This document shows, one piece after another, positions 26,410 through 34,742 of a DNA stretch of 48,166 nucleotides. Positions within the stretch are counted from its first letter, which is position 1. Every line of letters starts with the position of its first letter. The notes beneath the pieces are model-generated. The model worked only from the letters and a program-made list of their open reading frames with translations, did not search any database and had not been told where the DNA came from. This stretch comes from Sphaerimonospora mesophila NBRC 14179 = JCM 3151. GTDB lineage: Bacteria; Actinomycetota; Actinomycetes; Streptosporangiales; Streptosporangiaceae. The stretch spans positions 1-48,166 of the forward strand of contig BCRI01000048.1 of assembly GCA_001552515.1 (NCBI GenBank), written 5' to 3'. The position numbers and the translations under genes are program-made.

Positions 26410-27846
26410 ATGTTGACCACCCGTCTCCAGAACTTCGTGAACGGGAAGTTCGTCGACGCCGTGAGCGGGCGCTTCTCCGACGTGGTCGACCCTACGACGG
26501 GCGAGGTCTACGCCCAGGCACCGGTGTCGGGCCGAGAGGACGTCGACGCGGCCTACGCCGCCGCCACCGCCGCCTTCGAGACGTGGGGCCAGACGACGCC
26601 GGGTGAGCGGTCCGCGCTGCTGCTGAAGATCGCCGACGCGATCGAGGCGCGGGCCGACGAGATCAATGAGGCGGAGTGCCGTAACACCGGCAAGCCTCGG
26701 GCCCGGATGGCCGAGGACGAGACGCCGGTCGGCGCCGACCACTTCCGGTTCTTCGCCGGGGCGGCCCGCACCCTTGAGGGCCCGACCGCCGGAGAGTTCC
26801 TCGCCGACCACACGTCCATGATCAGGCACGAGCCGATCGGCGTCATCGGTCAGGTCACGCCGTGGAACTACCCGATGATGATGGCGGTCTGGAAGATCGC
26901 TCCCGCGCTCGCGGCCGGCAACACGATCGTGCTCAAGCCGTCGGACACCACTCCCGCCTCCACGCTCAAGCTCGCCGAGATCGTCGGCGACATCCTCCCG
27001 GCGGGCGTCTTCAACGTCGTCACCGGGGACCGCGAGACCGGTGCGCTGGTCGTCGGCCACCCGAGCGCCGACATGGTCGCGATCACGGGCTCGGTCGGCG
27101 CGGGCATGGCGGTCGCCAGGTCGGCGGCCGACGATCTCAAGCGCGTCCACCTGGAGCTCGGCGGCAAGGCGCCGGTCGTGGTGTTCGATGACGTCAAGGA
27201 CATCGGGGCCGTGGCGGCGGCGATCGCCGAGGCCGGTCTCTACAACGCCGGTCAGGACTGCACCGCCGGCTGCCGGGTGCTCGTCCAGGAGAGCATCCAC
27301 GACGAGCTCGCCGCCGCGCTCGCCGAGGCGGCGGCCGCGACCAAGGTGGGCGGCCTGGACGACGAGGACGCCTACTTCGGCCCGCTCAACAACGCCGCCC
27401 AGCTCGCCAGGGTGGAGGGATTCTTCGCGCGCAAGCCCGACCACGCGAAGGTCCTGACCGGCGGCCACCGGATCGGCGAGAAGGGGTTCTTCTTCGCGCC
27501 GACCGTCGTCGACGGCCTCCGCCAGGACGACGAGATGATCCAGGACGAGATCTTCGGCCCGGTCATCACGATCCAGACGTTCACCGACGAGGCGGACGCG
27601 CTGGCCAAGGCGAACGGCGTGCGGTACGGACTGTCCGGCTCGGTGTGGACCTCCGACCACGGCCGGGCCATGCGCATGTCCAAGCGGCTGGACTTCGGCG
27701 TGGTGTGGGTCAACGCCCACCTCCCGTTCGTGTCCGAGATGCCGCACGGCGGCTTCAAGCACTCCGGTTACGGAAAGGACCTTTCGGTCTTCGGACTGCA
27801 TGACTACACGCGCGTCAAGCACGTCATGCACTACATCGGCGAATAG
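26410..27846 (+). CDS. Aminobutyraldehyde dehydrogenase-type aldehyde dehydrogenase
   Basis: This NAD(P)-dependent enzyme oxidises aldehydes to acids. The 478-residue protein has the ALDH catalytic Cys284 in NAGQDCTAGC, the general base Glu249 in LELGGKAPVVVFDD, and the cofactor region VTPWNYPMMMAVWKIAPALA. The sequence, especially NAGQDCTAGCRV, is close to gamma-aminobutyraldehyde dehydrogenases. With a polyamine-type transporter and an amine oxidase in the same run, the likely substrate is 4-aminobutanal or a related aminoaldehyde, giving GABA. Confidence 0.88.
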   Translation: MLTTRLQNFVNGKFVDAVSGRFSDVVDPTTGEVYAQAPVSGREDVDAAYAAATAAFETWGQTTPGERSALLLKIADAIEARADEINEAECRNTGKPRARMAEDETPVGADHFRFFAGAARTLEGPTAGEFLADHTSMIRHEPIGVIGQVTPWNYPMMMAVWKIAPALAAGNTIVLKPSDTTPASTLKLAEIVGDILPAGVFNVVTGDRETGALVVGHPSADMVAITGSVGAGMAVARSAADDLKRVHLELGGKAPVVVFDDVKDIGAVAAAIAEAGLYNAGQDCTAGCRVLVQESIHDELAAALAEAAAATKVGGLDDEDAYFGPLNNAAQLARVEGFFARKPDHAKVLTGGHRIGEKGFFFAPTVVDGLRQDDEMIQDEIFGPVITIQTFTDEADALAKANGVRYGLSGSVWTSDHGRAMRMSKRLDFGVVWVNAHLPFVSEMPHGGFKHSGYGKDLSVFGLHDYTRVKHVMHYIGE

Positions 27847-27870
27847 GCCACGTTCGGCCGTACGGCCTAT
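27843..27870 (+). terminator. Small hairpin between the dehydrogenase and potA
   Basis: ATAGGCC (27843-27849) pairs with GGCCTAT (27864-27870) around a 14-nt loop that overlaps the dehydrogenase stop codon. There is no T-run. It may modulate read-through into the transporter genes rather than stop transcription. Confidence 0.35.
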
Positions 27871-27893
27871 CGACAAAGAGGAATAAGCCTGGA

Positions 27894-29042
27894 ATGACAG
27901 ACATCCAGGCGGGCACGGGGGCGGTCGTCGCGGCCGCCCCCGTATCAGCCGACGTGCCCGCCATCGAACTCGACAGCGTCGTCAAGGACTACGTGTCACA
28001 CGGAGAGGTCGTTCAGGCCGTGAAGGGCGTCAGCCTCTCCATCGCCGAAGGCGAGTTCTTCTCCCTCCTCGGTCCGTCCGGCTGCGGCAAGACCACGACG
28101 ATGCGGATGATCGCCGGGTTCGAGGAGCCCACCCGGGGGAGCGTCCGGCTGCGCGGCGAGGACGTGACCAACGTGCCGCCGAACCGGCGCGACGTGAACA
28201 TGGTCTTCCAGTCGTACGCGCTGTTCCCGCACATGAGCGTGTGGGAGAACGTGGCCTTCGGGCTCAAGCGCAAGAAGGTCCCCGCCGACGAGATCAAGCG
28301 CCGCGTCGGCGACATCCTGGAAGTGGTGGACCTGGTCGGCCGGGAGAAGCGCCGTCCCAGGGAGATGTCCGGCGGCCAGCAGCAGCGCGTCGCGCTCGCC
28401 CGCGCGCTGGTCAACCGGCCCCGGGCGCTGCTCCTCGACGAGCCGCTCGGCGCGCTCGACCTGAAGCTGCGCCAGGCCATGCAGATCGAGCTCAAGCGCA
28501 TCCAGCGCGACGTGGGCATCACGTTCGTCTACGTCACCCACGACCAGAACGAGGCGCTCACGATGAGCGACCGCATCGCCGTGATGAACGACGGGCTCGT
28601 GGAGCAGCTGGCCGACCCGCGCGAGATCTATGAGAGGCCGGCGACCAAGTTCGTCGCGGGGTTCATCGGCACCTCCAACCTGCTCAGCGGCACCGTACGG
28701 CAGGTGACCGGCGCGACGGCGGTGCTCTCGTTCGGAGCCGGCGACCAGGTCATGGTCCCGGCCGACGGCACGGCGGGCGTGGGCGACACGGTGGACCTCA
28801 CCGTACGGCCCGAGAAGATCACGATCTCGACGGAGCAGCCGGCGGGCGATCTGAGCATCGTGCGCGGCACGGTGGCGGAGGTCGTTTACCTCGGGACCTA
28901 CAACAGCTACACGGTCGTGCTCGCCGACGGAGCCGACATCACCGTGTTCCAGCAGAACGCGCACGACAGCACCATCACGGCCGGGCGAGGCGACACGGTC
29001 TGGCTCTCCTGGCAGCCCCGGCACTCCTACGCGCTGAGGTGA
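27894..29042 (+). CDS. potA: Spermidine/putrescine-type ABC transporter ATPase
   Basis: The 382-residue protein is the nucleotide-binding subunit. It has a Walker A (GPSGCGKTT, residues 60-68), the signature MSGGQQQRVALARAL, a Walker B (LLLDEPLGALDLKLR) and the switch VTHDQNEALTMSDRI, followed by a TOBE domain to the C-terminus. GAGGAATAAG precedes ATG 27894. It is followed by the binding protein and two permeases, the standard PotABCD set. Confidence 0.92.
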   Translation: MTDIQAGTGAVVAAAPVSADVPAIELDSVVKDYVSHGEVVQAVKGVSLSIAEGEFFSLLGPSGCGKTTTMRMIAGFEEPTRGSVRLRGEDVTNVPPNRRDVNMVFQSYALFPHMSVWENVAFGLKRKKVPADEIKRRVGDILEVVDLVGREKRRPREMSGGQQQRVALARALVNRPRALLLDEPLGALDLKLRQAMQIELKRIQRDVGITFVYVTHDQNEALTMSDRIAVMNDGLVEQLADPREIYERPATKFVAGFIGTSNLLSGTVRQVTGATAVLSFGAGDQVMVPADGTAGVGDTVDLTVRPEKITISTEQPAGDLSIVRGTVAEVVYLGTYNSYTVVLADGADITVFQQNAHDSTITAGRGDTVWLSWQPRHSYALR

Positions 29043-29104
29043 CCACACCGATCACCGCGCGGTTCCCCAGAGCAGGCACAGCAACTCCCCCGGAGCGCAA
29101 CCCC

Positions 29105-30364
29105 ATGAACGACCCCTCCAGGCAGGATCTCGCCTTCCTCCGCGGCATGACCGGACGGCGCCTCGGCCGCCGCGACGCCCTGCGCCTGAGCGGCCTGTCT
29201 GCCGCCGGGCTCGCCCTCGCCGCGTGCGGTGTGCAGGGCAAGAGCGTGGCGCAGCCGACCTCCTCGGCTCAGGTGGAGTCCGAGGTGGACAAGTACTGGT
29301 CAGGCAAGACGAAGAACGGCCACGTCGACTTCGTCAACTGGCCGCTCTACATGGATCCCAAGCTGCCCGAGCTCAAGGAGTTCACCGAGCGAACCGGGAT
29401 CACGGTGAACTACAAGGAGGCCATCCAGGAGACCACGAGCTGGTACGCCAAGATCCAGCCGCAGCTCGCCGCCGGGCAGTCCATCGGCTACGACGTGATG
29501 ATCGTCACCAACAGCGTCCAGCTCACCCAGCTGATCAAGCTGGGTTACCTGGTGCCGCTCGATCACGCCCAGCTGCCCAACTTCGCCAAGAACGTCGGCG
29601 AGCGGTACAAGAGCCAGTCCTTCGACCCGGGCAACGTGTTCACCGTCCCGTACGCCTCCGGGATGACCGGCATCGCGTACAACCCGAAGTACGTGGACAC
29701 GCCGCCGACGAGCTACTCCGCACTCTGGGATCCCAAGTACAAGGGCAAGGTCGGCATGATGGCCGACTCGCAGGAGATCGCGAACTTCGCGATGTTCCTG
29801 CTCGGCATCGACCCGGCCAAGTCCACGCAGGCCGACTGGGAGAAGGCGGCCGAGAAGCTCAAGGAGCAGCGCGACTCCGGGATCGTCCGGAAATATTACG
29901 ACCAGTCGTACATCGATCCGCTGGCCAAGGGCGACATCTGGATCACCCAGGCGTGGTCGGGCGACATCTTCCAGAAGAACCTCTCCGACGGCACCGACCT
30001 GAAGTTCGTGATCCCGGACGAGGGCGCCACCATCTGGACCGACAACTTCATGATCCCGAAGACGGCCGTCAACCCGGTTGACGCGATCATGATGATCGAC
30101 TTCTTCTACGAGCCCGCCATCGCGGCGAGCCTGGCCGAGTACATCAACTACGTGACCCCGGTGCCCGCTGCCAAGGACATCATCGTCGAGAAGGCCGCGA
30201 AGGCGACCGGGGAGGACAAGAAGACGCTCGACATGATCGCCGGCAGCCCGCTGGTGTTCCCGAGCGAGGACGACTACGCCAAGCTGCGAACCTATGTGAC
30301 CTTCGCCAACAGTGAGGAGCACAAGAAGTTCGAGAGCGTCTTCCAGCCCATCACCACCTCATGA
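29105..30364 (+). CDS. potD: Polyamine-type ABC transporter substrate-binding lipoprotein
   Basis: The 419-residue protein is an extracytoplasmic binding protein of the PotD/PotF type. Its N-terminus has paired arginines (GRRLGRRDALRLSG) followed by LSAAGLALAAC, a Tat-like signal with a lipobox, so it is probably exported folded and lipidated at that Cys. Mature segments include VDFVNWPLYMD, YDVMIVTNSVQLTQLI and ITQAWSGDIFQ. The start ATG 29105 follows GGAGCG. Its stop overlaps potB (ATGA). Confidence 0.9.
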   Translation: MNDPSRQDLAFLRGMTGRRLGRRDALRLSGLSAAGLALAACGVQGKSVAQPTSSAQVESEVDKYWSGKTKNGHVDFVNWPLYMDPKLPELKEFTERTGITVNYKEAIQETTSWYAKIQPQLAAGQSIGYDVMIVTNSVQLTQLIKLGYLVPLDHAQLPNFAKNVGERYKSQSFDPGNVFTVPYASGMTGIAYNPKYVDTPPTSYSALWDPKYKGKVGMMADSQEIANFAMFLLGIDPAKSTQADWEKAAEKLKEQRDSGIVRKYYDQSYIDPLAKGDIWITQAWSGDIFQKNLSDGTDLKFVIPDEGATIWTDNFMIPKTAVNPVDAIMMIDFFYEPAIAASLAEYINYVTPVPAAKDIIVEKAAKATGEDKKTLDMIAGSPLVFPSEDDYAKLRTYVTFANSEEHKKFESVFQPITTS

Positions 30365-31227
30365 GCAGGCGGCTCAGGACGGCGCTCACGCCGTACGCGC
30401 TGATCTTTCCCGGCGGCATCTGGCTCGCGATCTTCTTCGTCGTCCCGATGGTGGTCATGCTGTCGCTCTCGCTGCAGTCGGGCAGCGTGGAGGACGGCTA
30501 TGCCTTCACCTGGAACTGGCACTCCTATGTCGACGGGCTGACGAACTACCACGACCAGATCATCCGTTCGGTGATCTACGGGCTGTCCTCGACCGTGATC
30601 CAGATCGTCATCGGCTTCCCGGTGGCGTACTGGATCGCGTTCAAGGGCGGCAGGCGCAAGTCGGTCTACCTGTTCCTGCTGCTGCTGCCCTTCCTGGTGT
30701 CGTTCGTGCTGCGGACGATCTCCTGGCAGTTCCTGCTGTCGGACAACGGCATGCTGCTCGGCCCGCTCAAGGGCATCGGGCTGCTGCCGGAGGACTTCCG
30801 GGTGCTGGCCACGCCGTACGCCGTGATCGGCGGCCTCGCGTACAACTTCCTGCCGTTCATGGTGCTGCCGATGTACGTGGCGCTCGAACGGATCGACCCG
30901 CGGGTCCTGGAGGCGGCGCAGGACCTGTACGCGAGCCGGTTCCAGACGTTCCTGCGCGTGGTGCTGCCGCTGTCGCTGCCCGGTGTGTTCGCCGGTGTGC
31001 TCATGACGTTCGTGCCGGCCACGTCGGACTACGTCAACGCCTCGGTGCTCGGCGGGACGAACACCACGATGATCGGCAACGTCATCCAGAACCAGTACCT
31101 GATCACCCAGGACTATCCGACGGCCTCGGCGCTGTCGTTCACGCTCATGGCGCTGCTGCTGGTCGGCATCTTCGCCTACGCCAGGGCGCTGGGCACCGAG
31201 GACGTGCTGGAGGTGGCGGCCCGATGA
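30361..31227 (+). CDS. potB: Polyamine-type ABC transporter permease PotB
   Basis: The 288-residue permease has about six membrane helices and the cytoplasmic EAA-type loop (LEAAQDLYASRFQTFLRVVL) that docks to the ATPase. It starts at ATG 30361, overlapping the potD stop, and ends overlapping the potC start, so the three genes are translationally coupled. Confidence 0.92.
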   Translation: MSRRLRTALTPYALIFPGGIWLAIFFVVPMVVMLSLSLQSGSVEDGYAFTWNWHSYVDGLTNYHDQIIRSVIYGLSSTVIQIVIGFPVAYWIAFKGGRRKSVYLFLLLLPFLVSFVLRTISWQFLLSDNGMLLGPLKGIGLLPEDFRVLATPYAVIGGLAYNFLPFMVLPMYVALERIDPRVLEAAQDLYASRFQTFLRVVLPLSLPGVFAGVLMTFVPATSDYVNASVLGGTNTTMIGNVIQNQYLITQDYPTASALSFTLMALLLVGIFAYARALGTEDVLEVAAR

Positions 31228-32033
31228 GCCTGCGAGGCCGTGCGGCCGGACGCAGACCGCTGCTGGGCGGTCGCGGGCTGCAGATCTTCACCTGGCTGGT
31301 GATCGCCTGGCTGCTCCTGCCGATCGCCGTGATGATCCTGTTCGGGTTCAACGACACCCAGGGCCGCTACAACACCGCCTGGCAGGGTTTCACGCTCAAG
31401 TGGTACGGCAAGCTGTTCGAGATCGGCGACCTGACCGAGGCGCTGGTGAACTCGCTGCTCATCGCACTGCTGACGATGGTCGTCGCCGGCGTGCTCGGCT
31501 CGCTCATCGGGCTGGCGCTGGGCCGCTACCGCTTCCGCGGGTCCGGTACGACGAACGTCGTCATGTTCGCCGCCATCGCCTGTGCCGAGATCGTGATGGG
31601 CGCCTCGCTGCTGTCGCTGTTCGTCACGCTCGCCGTGCCGCTGGGGTTCTGGACGATCATGATCTCGCACGTGATGTTCTCGATCTCGTTCGTCGCGGTG
31701 ACGGTCCGGGCCCGGGTGATGACGCTGGACCGCTCGCTCGAGGAGGCGGCCAGGGACCTCGGCGCGGGCACCTGGACCACGTTCCGCCTGGTCACCCTGC
31801 CAATGATCTTCCCGGGTGTGCTGGCCGGGTCGATGCTGGCCTTCGCGCTGTCCATCGACGACTTCGTGATCACCAACTTCACCGCAGGCGGGACGGTGAC
31901 GTTCCCGCTGTGGATCTGGGGCTCCACGCGGGTGGGCATTCCGCCCCAGGTCAACATCATGGGCACGCTGATCTTCGCGGGTGGCGTGCTGATCGCCGTG
32001 GTCAACGCCCTGATGGCCCGCCGTCGCGGCTGA
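31224..32033 (+). CDS. potC: Polyamine-type ABC transporter permease PotC
   Basis: The 269-residue permease has an N-terminal helix (FTWLVIAWLLLPIAVMILFG) and further helices, with the EAA loop SLEEAARDLGAGTWTTFRLV. ATG 31224 overlaps the potB stop as ATGA. The conserved SIDDFVITNFTAG near the end is characteristic of PotC-like subunits. Confidence 0.92.
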   Translation: MSLRGRAAGRRPLLGGRGLQIFTWLVIAWLLLPIAVMILFGFNDTQGRYNTAWQGFTLKWYGKLFEIGDLTEALVNSLLIALLTMVVAGVLGSLIGLALGRYRFRGSGTTNVVMFAAIACAEIVMGASLLSLFVTLAVPLGFWTIMISHVMFSISFVAVTVRARVMTLDRSLEEAARDLGAGTWTTFRLVTLPMIFPGVLAGSMLAFALSIDDFVITNFTAGGTVTFPLWIWGSTRVGIPPQVNIMGTLIFAGGVLIAVVNALMARRRG

Positions 32034-32069
32034 TTCCGCGGTTCGAATCGCTGTAGGGAAGTGAAATGT

Positions 32070-33494
32070 GTGGATCCGCTGAAGGCACTCGCTGACGCGG
32101 AGCGCAAGCCGTACTGGCTCGACCGGCCGATCGCGCCGGAGCCGCTGCCCCCGCTCAGGGGCGGGACGACCTGCGATCTGGCCGTGGTCGGGGGTGGCTT
32201 CTCCGGCCTGTGGGCGGCGCTGCTGGCCAAGGAGCGGGAGCCGTCGCTCGACGTGGTCCTGCTGGAGGGCCGTCGGATCGGGTGGGCCGCCTCCGGCCGC
32301 AACGGCGGCTTCTGCGCCGCCAGCATCACCCACGGTCTGGGCAACGGGCTGCGGCGCTGGCCCGAGGAGATCGCCACGCTGGAGCGGCTCGGGCGGCGGA
32401 ATCTGGCCGAGATCGAGGCGACGGTCACGAGGTACGGCATCGACTGCTCGTTCGAGCGCACCGGCGAGCTGCACGTCGCCACCGAGGAGTGGCAGCTCGC
32501 CGACCTGGAGGAGGAGGCGCGGGCCGCCGCGTCGCTCGGCCTGCGGCTGGACCGGCTCGACCGGGAGCAGACGCGGGCCGAGGTGGACTCCCCGACATAC
32601 CTCGGCGGCCTGTGGGACCGGGACGGGACCGCCATGGTCGACCCGGCGCGGCTGGCCTGGGGACTGAGAGACGCCTGCCTGCGGCTCGGTGTTCGGATCT
32701 TCGAGCACACGCCGGTCAGGTCGGTGCGCGACGGTGGGAGGCCGCTGGAGCTCGACACCCCCGGGGGCAGGGTCAGGGCCCGGCGGGTGGCGCTCGGCAC
32801 CGGCGTCTTCCCGCCGTTGCTGCGCAGGCTCGGACACTTCCTCGTGCCCGTGTACGACTACGCGCTGATGACCGAGCCGCTGCCGCCCGCACGGCTGGCC
32901 GAGATCGGCTGGCGGAACCGGCAGGGCGTCGGCGACTCCGCCAACCAGTTCCACTACTACCGGCTGACCGACGACAACCGGATCCTGTGGGGCGGCTACG
33001 ACGCGATCTACCACAACGGCGGCCTGATCAAAGCGTCCTATGACCAGCGGGACGCCACGTTCGAGAAGCTCGCCAGGCACTTCTACGAGACGTTCCCGCA
33101 GCTCGAAGGGGTGCGCTTCACCCACCGCTGGGGCGGGGTCATCGACACCTGCAGCCGGTTCAGCGCCTTCTTCGGCACCGCGTACGGCTCCCGCCTCGCC
33201 TATGCGGTGGGCTACACGGGGCTGGGCGTCGGCGCCACCCGGTTCGGCGCCAACGTGATGCTCGACCTGCTCGGCGGCCCGGATCTGGGCGGCCCGGGCT
33301 TCGGCGGCGGGGAGACCGAGCGGACCCGGCTGCGCATGGTCAGGGAGAAGCCGCTGCCGTTCCCGCCCGAGCCGTTCAGGTCGGGCGTCGTCCAGCTCAC
33401 CCGCTGGTCGATGGCCCGGGCCGACGCCCGCCGGGGCCGGCGCAACGCCTGGCTGCGCCTGCTCGACGCGATGGGCCTCGGCTTCGACTCCTGA
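32070..33494 (+). CDS. FAD-dependent amine oxidoreductase (DAO/PuuB-like)
   Basis: The 474-residue protein is a DAO-family flavoenzyme. The dinucleotide-binding motif VVGGGFSGLWAALLA lies near residue 40, GRRIGWAASGRNGGFC follows, and GVIDTCSRFSAFFGT and YAVGYTGLGVGATRFGAN near the end form the C-terminal FAD contact. It resembles gamma-glutamylputrescine oxidase-type enzymes. I prefer GTG 32070, seven bases after AGGGAAG, over GTG 32061. As the last gene of the transporter run, it probably oxidises an imported amine to the aldehyde used by the dehydrogenase. Confidence 0.85.
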   Translation: MDPLKALADAERKPYWLDRPIAPEPLPPLRGGTTCDLAVVGGGFSGLWAALLAKEREPSLDVVLLEGRRIGWAASGRNGGFCAASITHGLGNGLRRWPEEIATLERLGRRNLAEIEATVTRYGIDCSFERTGELHVATEEWQLADLEEEARAAASLGLRLDRLDREQTRAEVDSPTYLGGLWDRDGTAMVDPARLAWGLRDACLRLGVRIFEHTPVRSVRDGGRPLELDTPGGRVRARRVALGTGVFPPLLRRLGHFLVPVYDYALMTEPLPPARLAEIGWRNRQGVGDSANQFHYYRLTDDNRILWGGYDAIYHNGGLIKASYDQRDATFEKLARHFYETFPQLEGVRFTHRWGGVIDTCSRFSAFFGTAYGSRLAYAVGYTGLGVGATRFGANVMLDLLGGPDLGGPGFGGGETERTRLRMVREKPLPFPPEPFRSGVVQLTRWSMARADARRGRRNAWLRLLDAMGLGFDS

Positions 33495-33513
33495 TCCCCC
33501 CCACCCCAGTTAT

Positions 33514-33750
33514 CGTGATCTTGTAATTGCTCGCAGATGAGTGCCTTGAGCTGGGACGACCCGCGTCGTGATCTTGCAGAAACTCGCACGTACCTCAATT
33601 GACCTGGGGAAGCATCATTCGTGATCTTGCAGTGCAAGATCACGAATGCCGAAGCCGCAGGTGGGGTGTGGTGCTTGCAAGTTTCTGCAAGATCACGAAA
33701 GGGGTATGTGCAGGTCAAGGGTAATGTCTGCGAGTTTTCGCAAGATCACG
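33514..33750. repeat. Mirror array A: six 22-bp repeats, 53-bp period, three facing three
   Basis: Six copies of a 22-bp repeat, CGTGATCTTGC followed by AGAAACTCGCA in the best copies, lie between the convergent FAD oxidoreductase and phosphotriesterase-like genes. Forward copies start at 33514, 33567 and 33620. Reverse copies end at 33644, 33697 and 33750. Every step is 53 bp, and each forward start plus its mirrored reverse end sums to 67264, so symmetry about 33632 is exact. The two central copies are truncated and fused into a palindrome. The 31-bp intervals differ, but three of four have a block like TTGACCTG or TTGAGCTG starting at interval position 11, and the fourth keeps ACCTG there. 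C-rich DNA flanks the left and G-rich DNA the right. I know of no described family with this architecture. Confidence 0.9.
33616..33648. repeat. Central perfect palindrome of array A
   Basis: Two 16-bp arms, CATTCGTGATCTTGCA and its exact reverse complement, surround a single G at 33632. The 33-bp palindrome fuses the two innermost repeat copies and is the centre of symmetry of the whole array. As RNA or cruciform DNA it would form the tip of a long hairpin. Confidence 0.92.
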
Positions 33751-33754
33751 CCCT

Positions 33755-33786
33755 GGGGTGGGGGTGGGGGCGGGGGGGTGAGGGGG
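33755..33786 (+). other. G-run tract with G-quadruplex potential
   Basis: Five runs of four to seven Gs separated by TG, TG, C and TGA occur in 32 bases directly next to array A and just beyond the stop of the phosphotriesterase-like gene. Such a motif can fold into a G-quadruplex on the plus strand. The mirrored left flank (33496-33509) is C-rich, so the G/C runs also extend the inverted-repeat character of the element. Confidence 0.7.
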
Positions 33787-33787
33787 A

Positions 33788-34666
33788 TCACCCTTCGCCG
33801 GTCAGCCAGCACAGGGGATTCTCGCTGGTGATCAGGTGGAGGGTGTCGTCGTCTACGCCGACGGCGGTCAGGGTGGGCACGAGCACGTCGAACAGCCGGC
33901 CGTACCCGTGCCCGCCATAGGCGGCGACGTGCTCCTGACGCTCCACCCCGCTGCTGAGGAGCACCTGCTCGGCGTGGCCGGCGTCCAGGAGGGCGAGGGC
34001 GTGATCGGCCTCGCGGACGCTCACGTAGGCCCCGGTTTCAGCGATCTTGCGCTGGGTGGGGGCGTCGGCGCCGCGAACGCTCAGGCGGTGCGCGGGAACG
34101 CCGTTGGCGAGCAGGAGCTCCAGTAGGTGGAGGCCCTCGGCGGCCACCGGGAGATCGGTGTGCAGCGAGGCACGGGCCGCCGCGATCACCGCGCGCTCCT
34201 CGGCGGGAGTCGGGGTCTCGCCCCAGGACGCCGCAACGATCAGCCCCGGGCGGGTGCCGGTCCCGTCGAGTCCGGCGCCGATCTCCCGCAGCAGGTCGCC
34301 GCTGAGCTCGTCCGTGTCGCGGTGCCGGATCAGCCCGCCGGAGAACGGCTCGGCCGCGAAGCCGGTCGCCGCCACGATGTGGACCCGGGTGTCCATGGCG
34401 ACACGGGCCAGCGCGGCCGGATCCCTCGCCATGCCCAGGCAACTGTGCTCGACGATCAGCGTGAGGCCGTGCTCCCGCCCGATCACCCTGATCTCCGGGA
34501 TGATGTGGCGTTCCTCGTCCAGCCAGCGGTACGGATCGGAGTCCACACCGATGGCCCAGCGGGTGTCGGTGCGCATATGCTCGTGGGGCAGCACCGGTCC
34601 GTTCAGCTCCGAGACGGGAACCGCGCCGGTGACGGTCTGGATGCGGGGGAACGAGGCGCCGGACAT
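33788..34666 (-). CDS. Phosphotriesterase-family protein lacking most metal ligands
   Basis: The 292-residue protein follows the phosphotriesterase (amidohydrolase) family along its length: opening HEHM with His28 and His30, ATGFAAEP near residue 100, AYGGHGYGRLFDVLVPTL and the closing SENPLCWL. Compared with the family's six metal ligands, the bridging Lys/Glu position reads in AASWGE, the next His position falls in PVAAEG, the following in LSVRGAD and the final Asp in LLSSGVER, so four ligands appear substituted. It may be non-catalytic or use different chemistry. It lies downstream of leuE on the same strand with a 76-bp gap. Confidence 0.7.
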   Translation of the reverse strand: MSGASFPRIQTVTGAVPVSELNGPVLPHEHMRTDTRWAIGVDSDPYRWLDEERHIIPEIRVIGREHGLTLIVEHSCLGMARDPAALARVAMDTRVHIVAATGFAAEPFSGGLIRHRDTDELSGDLLREIGAGLDGTGTRPGLIVAASWGETPTPAEERAVIAAARASLHTDLPVAAEGLHLLELLLANGVPAHRLSVRGADAPTQRKIAETGAYVSVREADHALALLDAGHAEQVLLSSGVERQEHVAAYGGHGYGRLFDVLVPTLTAVGVDDDTLHLITSENPLCWLTGEG

Positions 34667-34742
34667 GCCCGGACATTACCTGATTTTTGCGTCCAGTGCC
34701 CTCTAACCTGCCAATTTGTAACGTTCTGTGGCTGTCTGTCGA

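Noticed and set aside
28831-28850. Additional copy of the array repeat (AAGATCACGATC) in potA
   Set aside because: Nine matching bases within conserved coding sequence, without a partner at 53 bp; chance similarity.
33621-33920. 99-residue open frame through array A
   Set aside because: It is built from the repeat units and the G-rich tract, has no ribosome site, and changes frame relative to the repeat at each unit.
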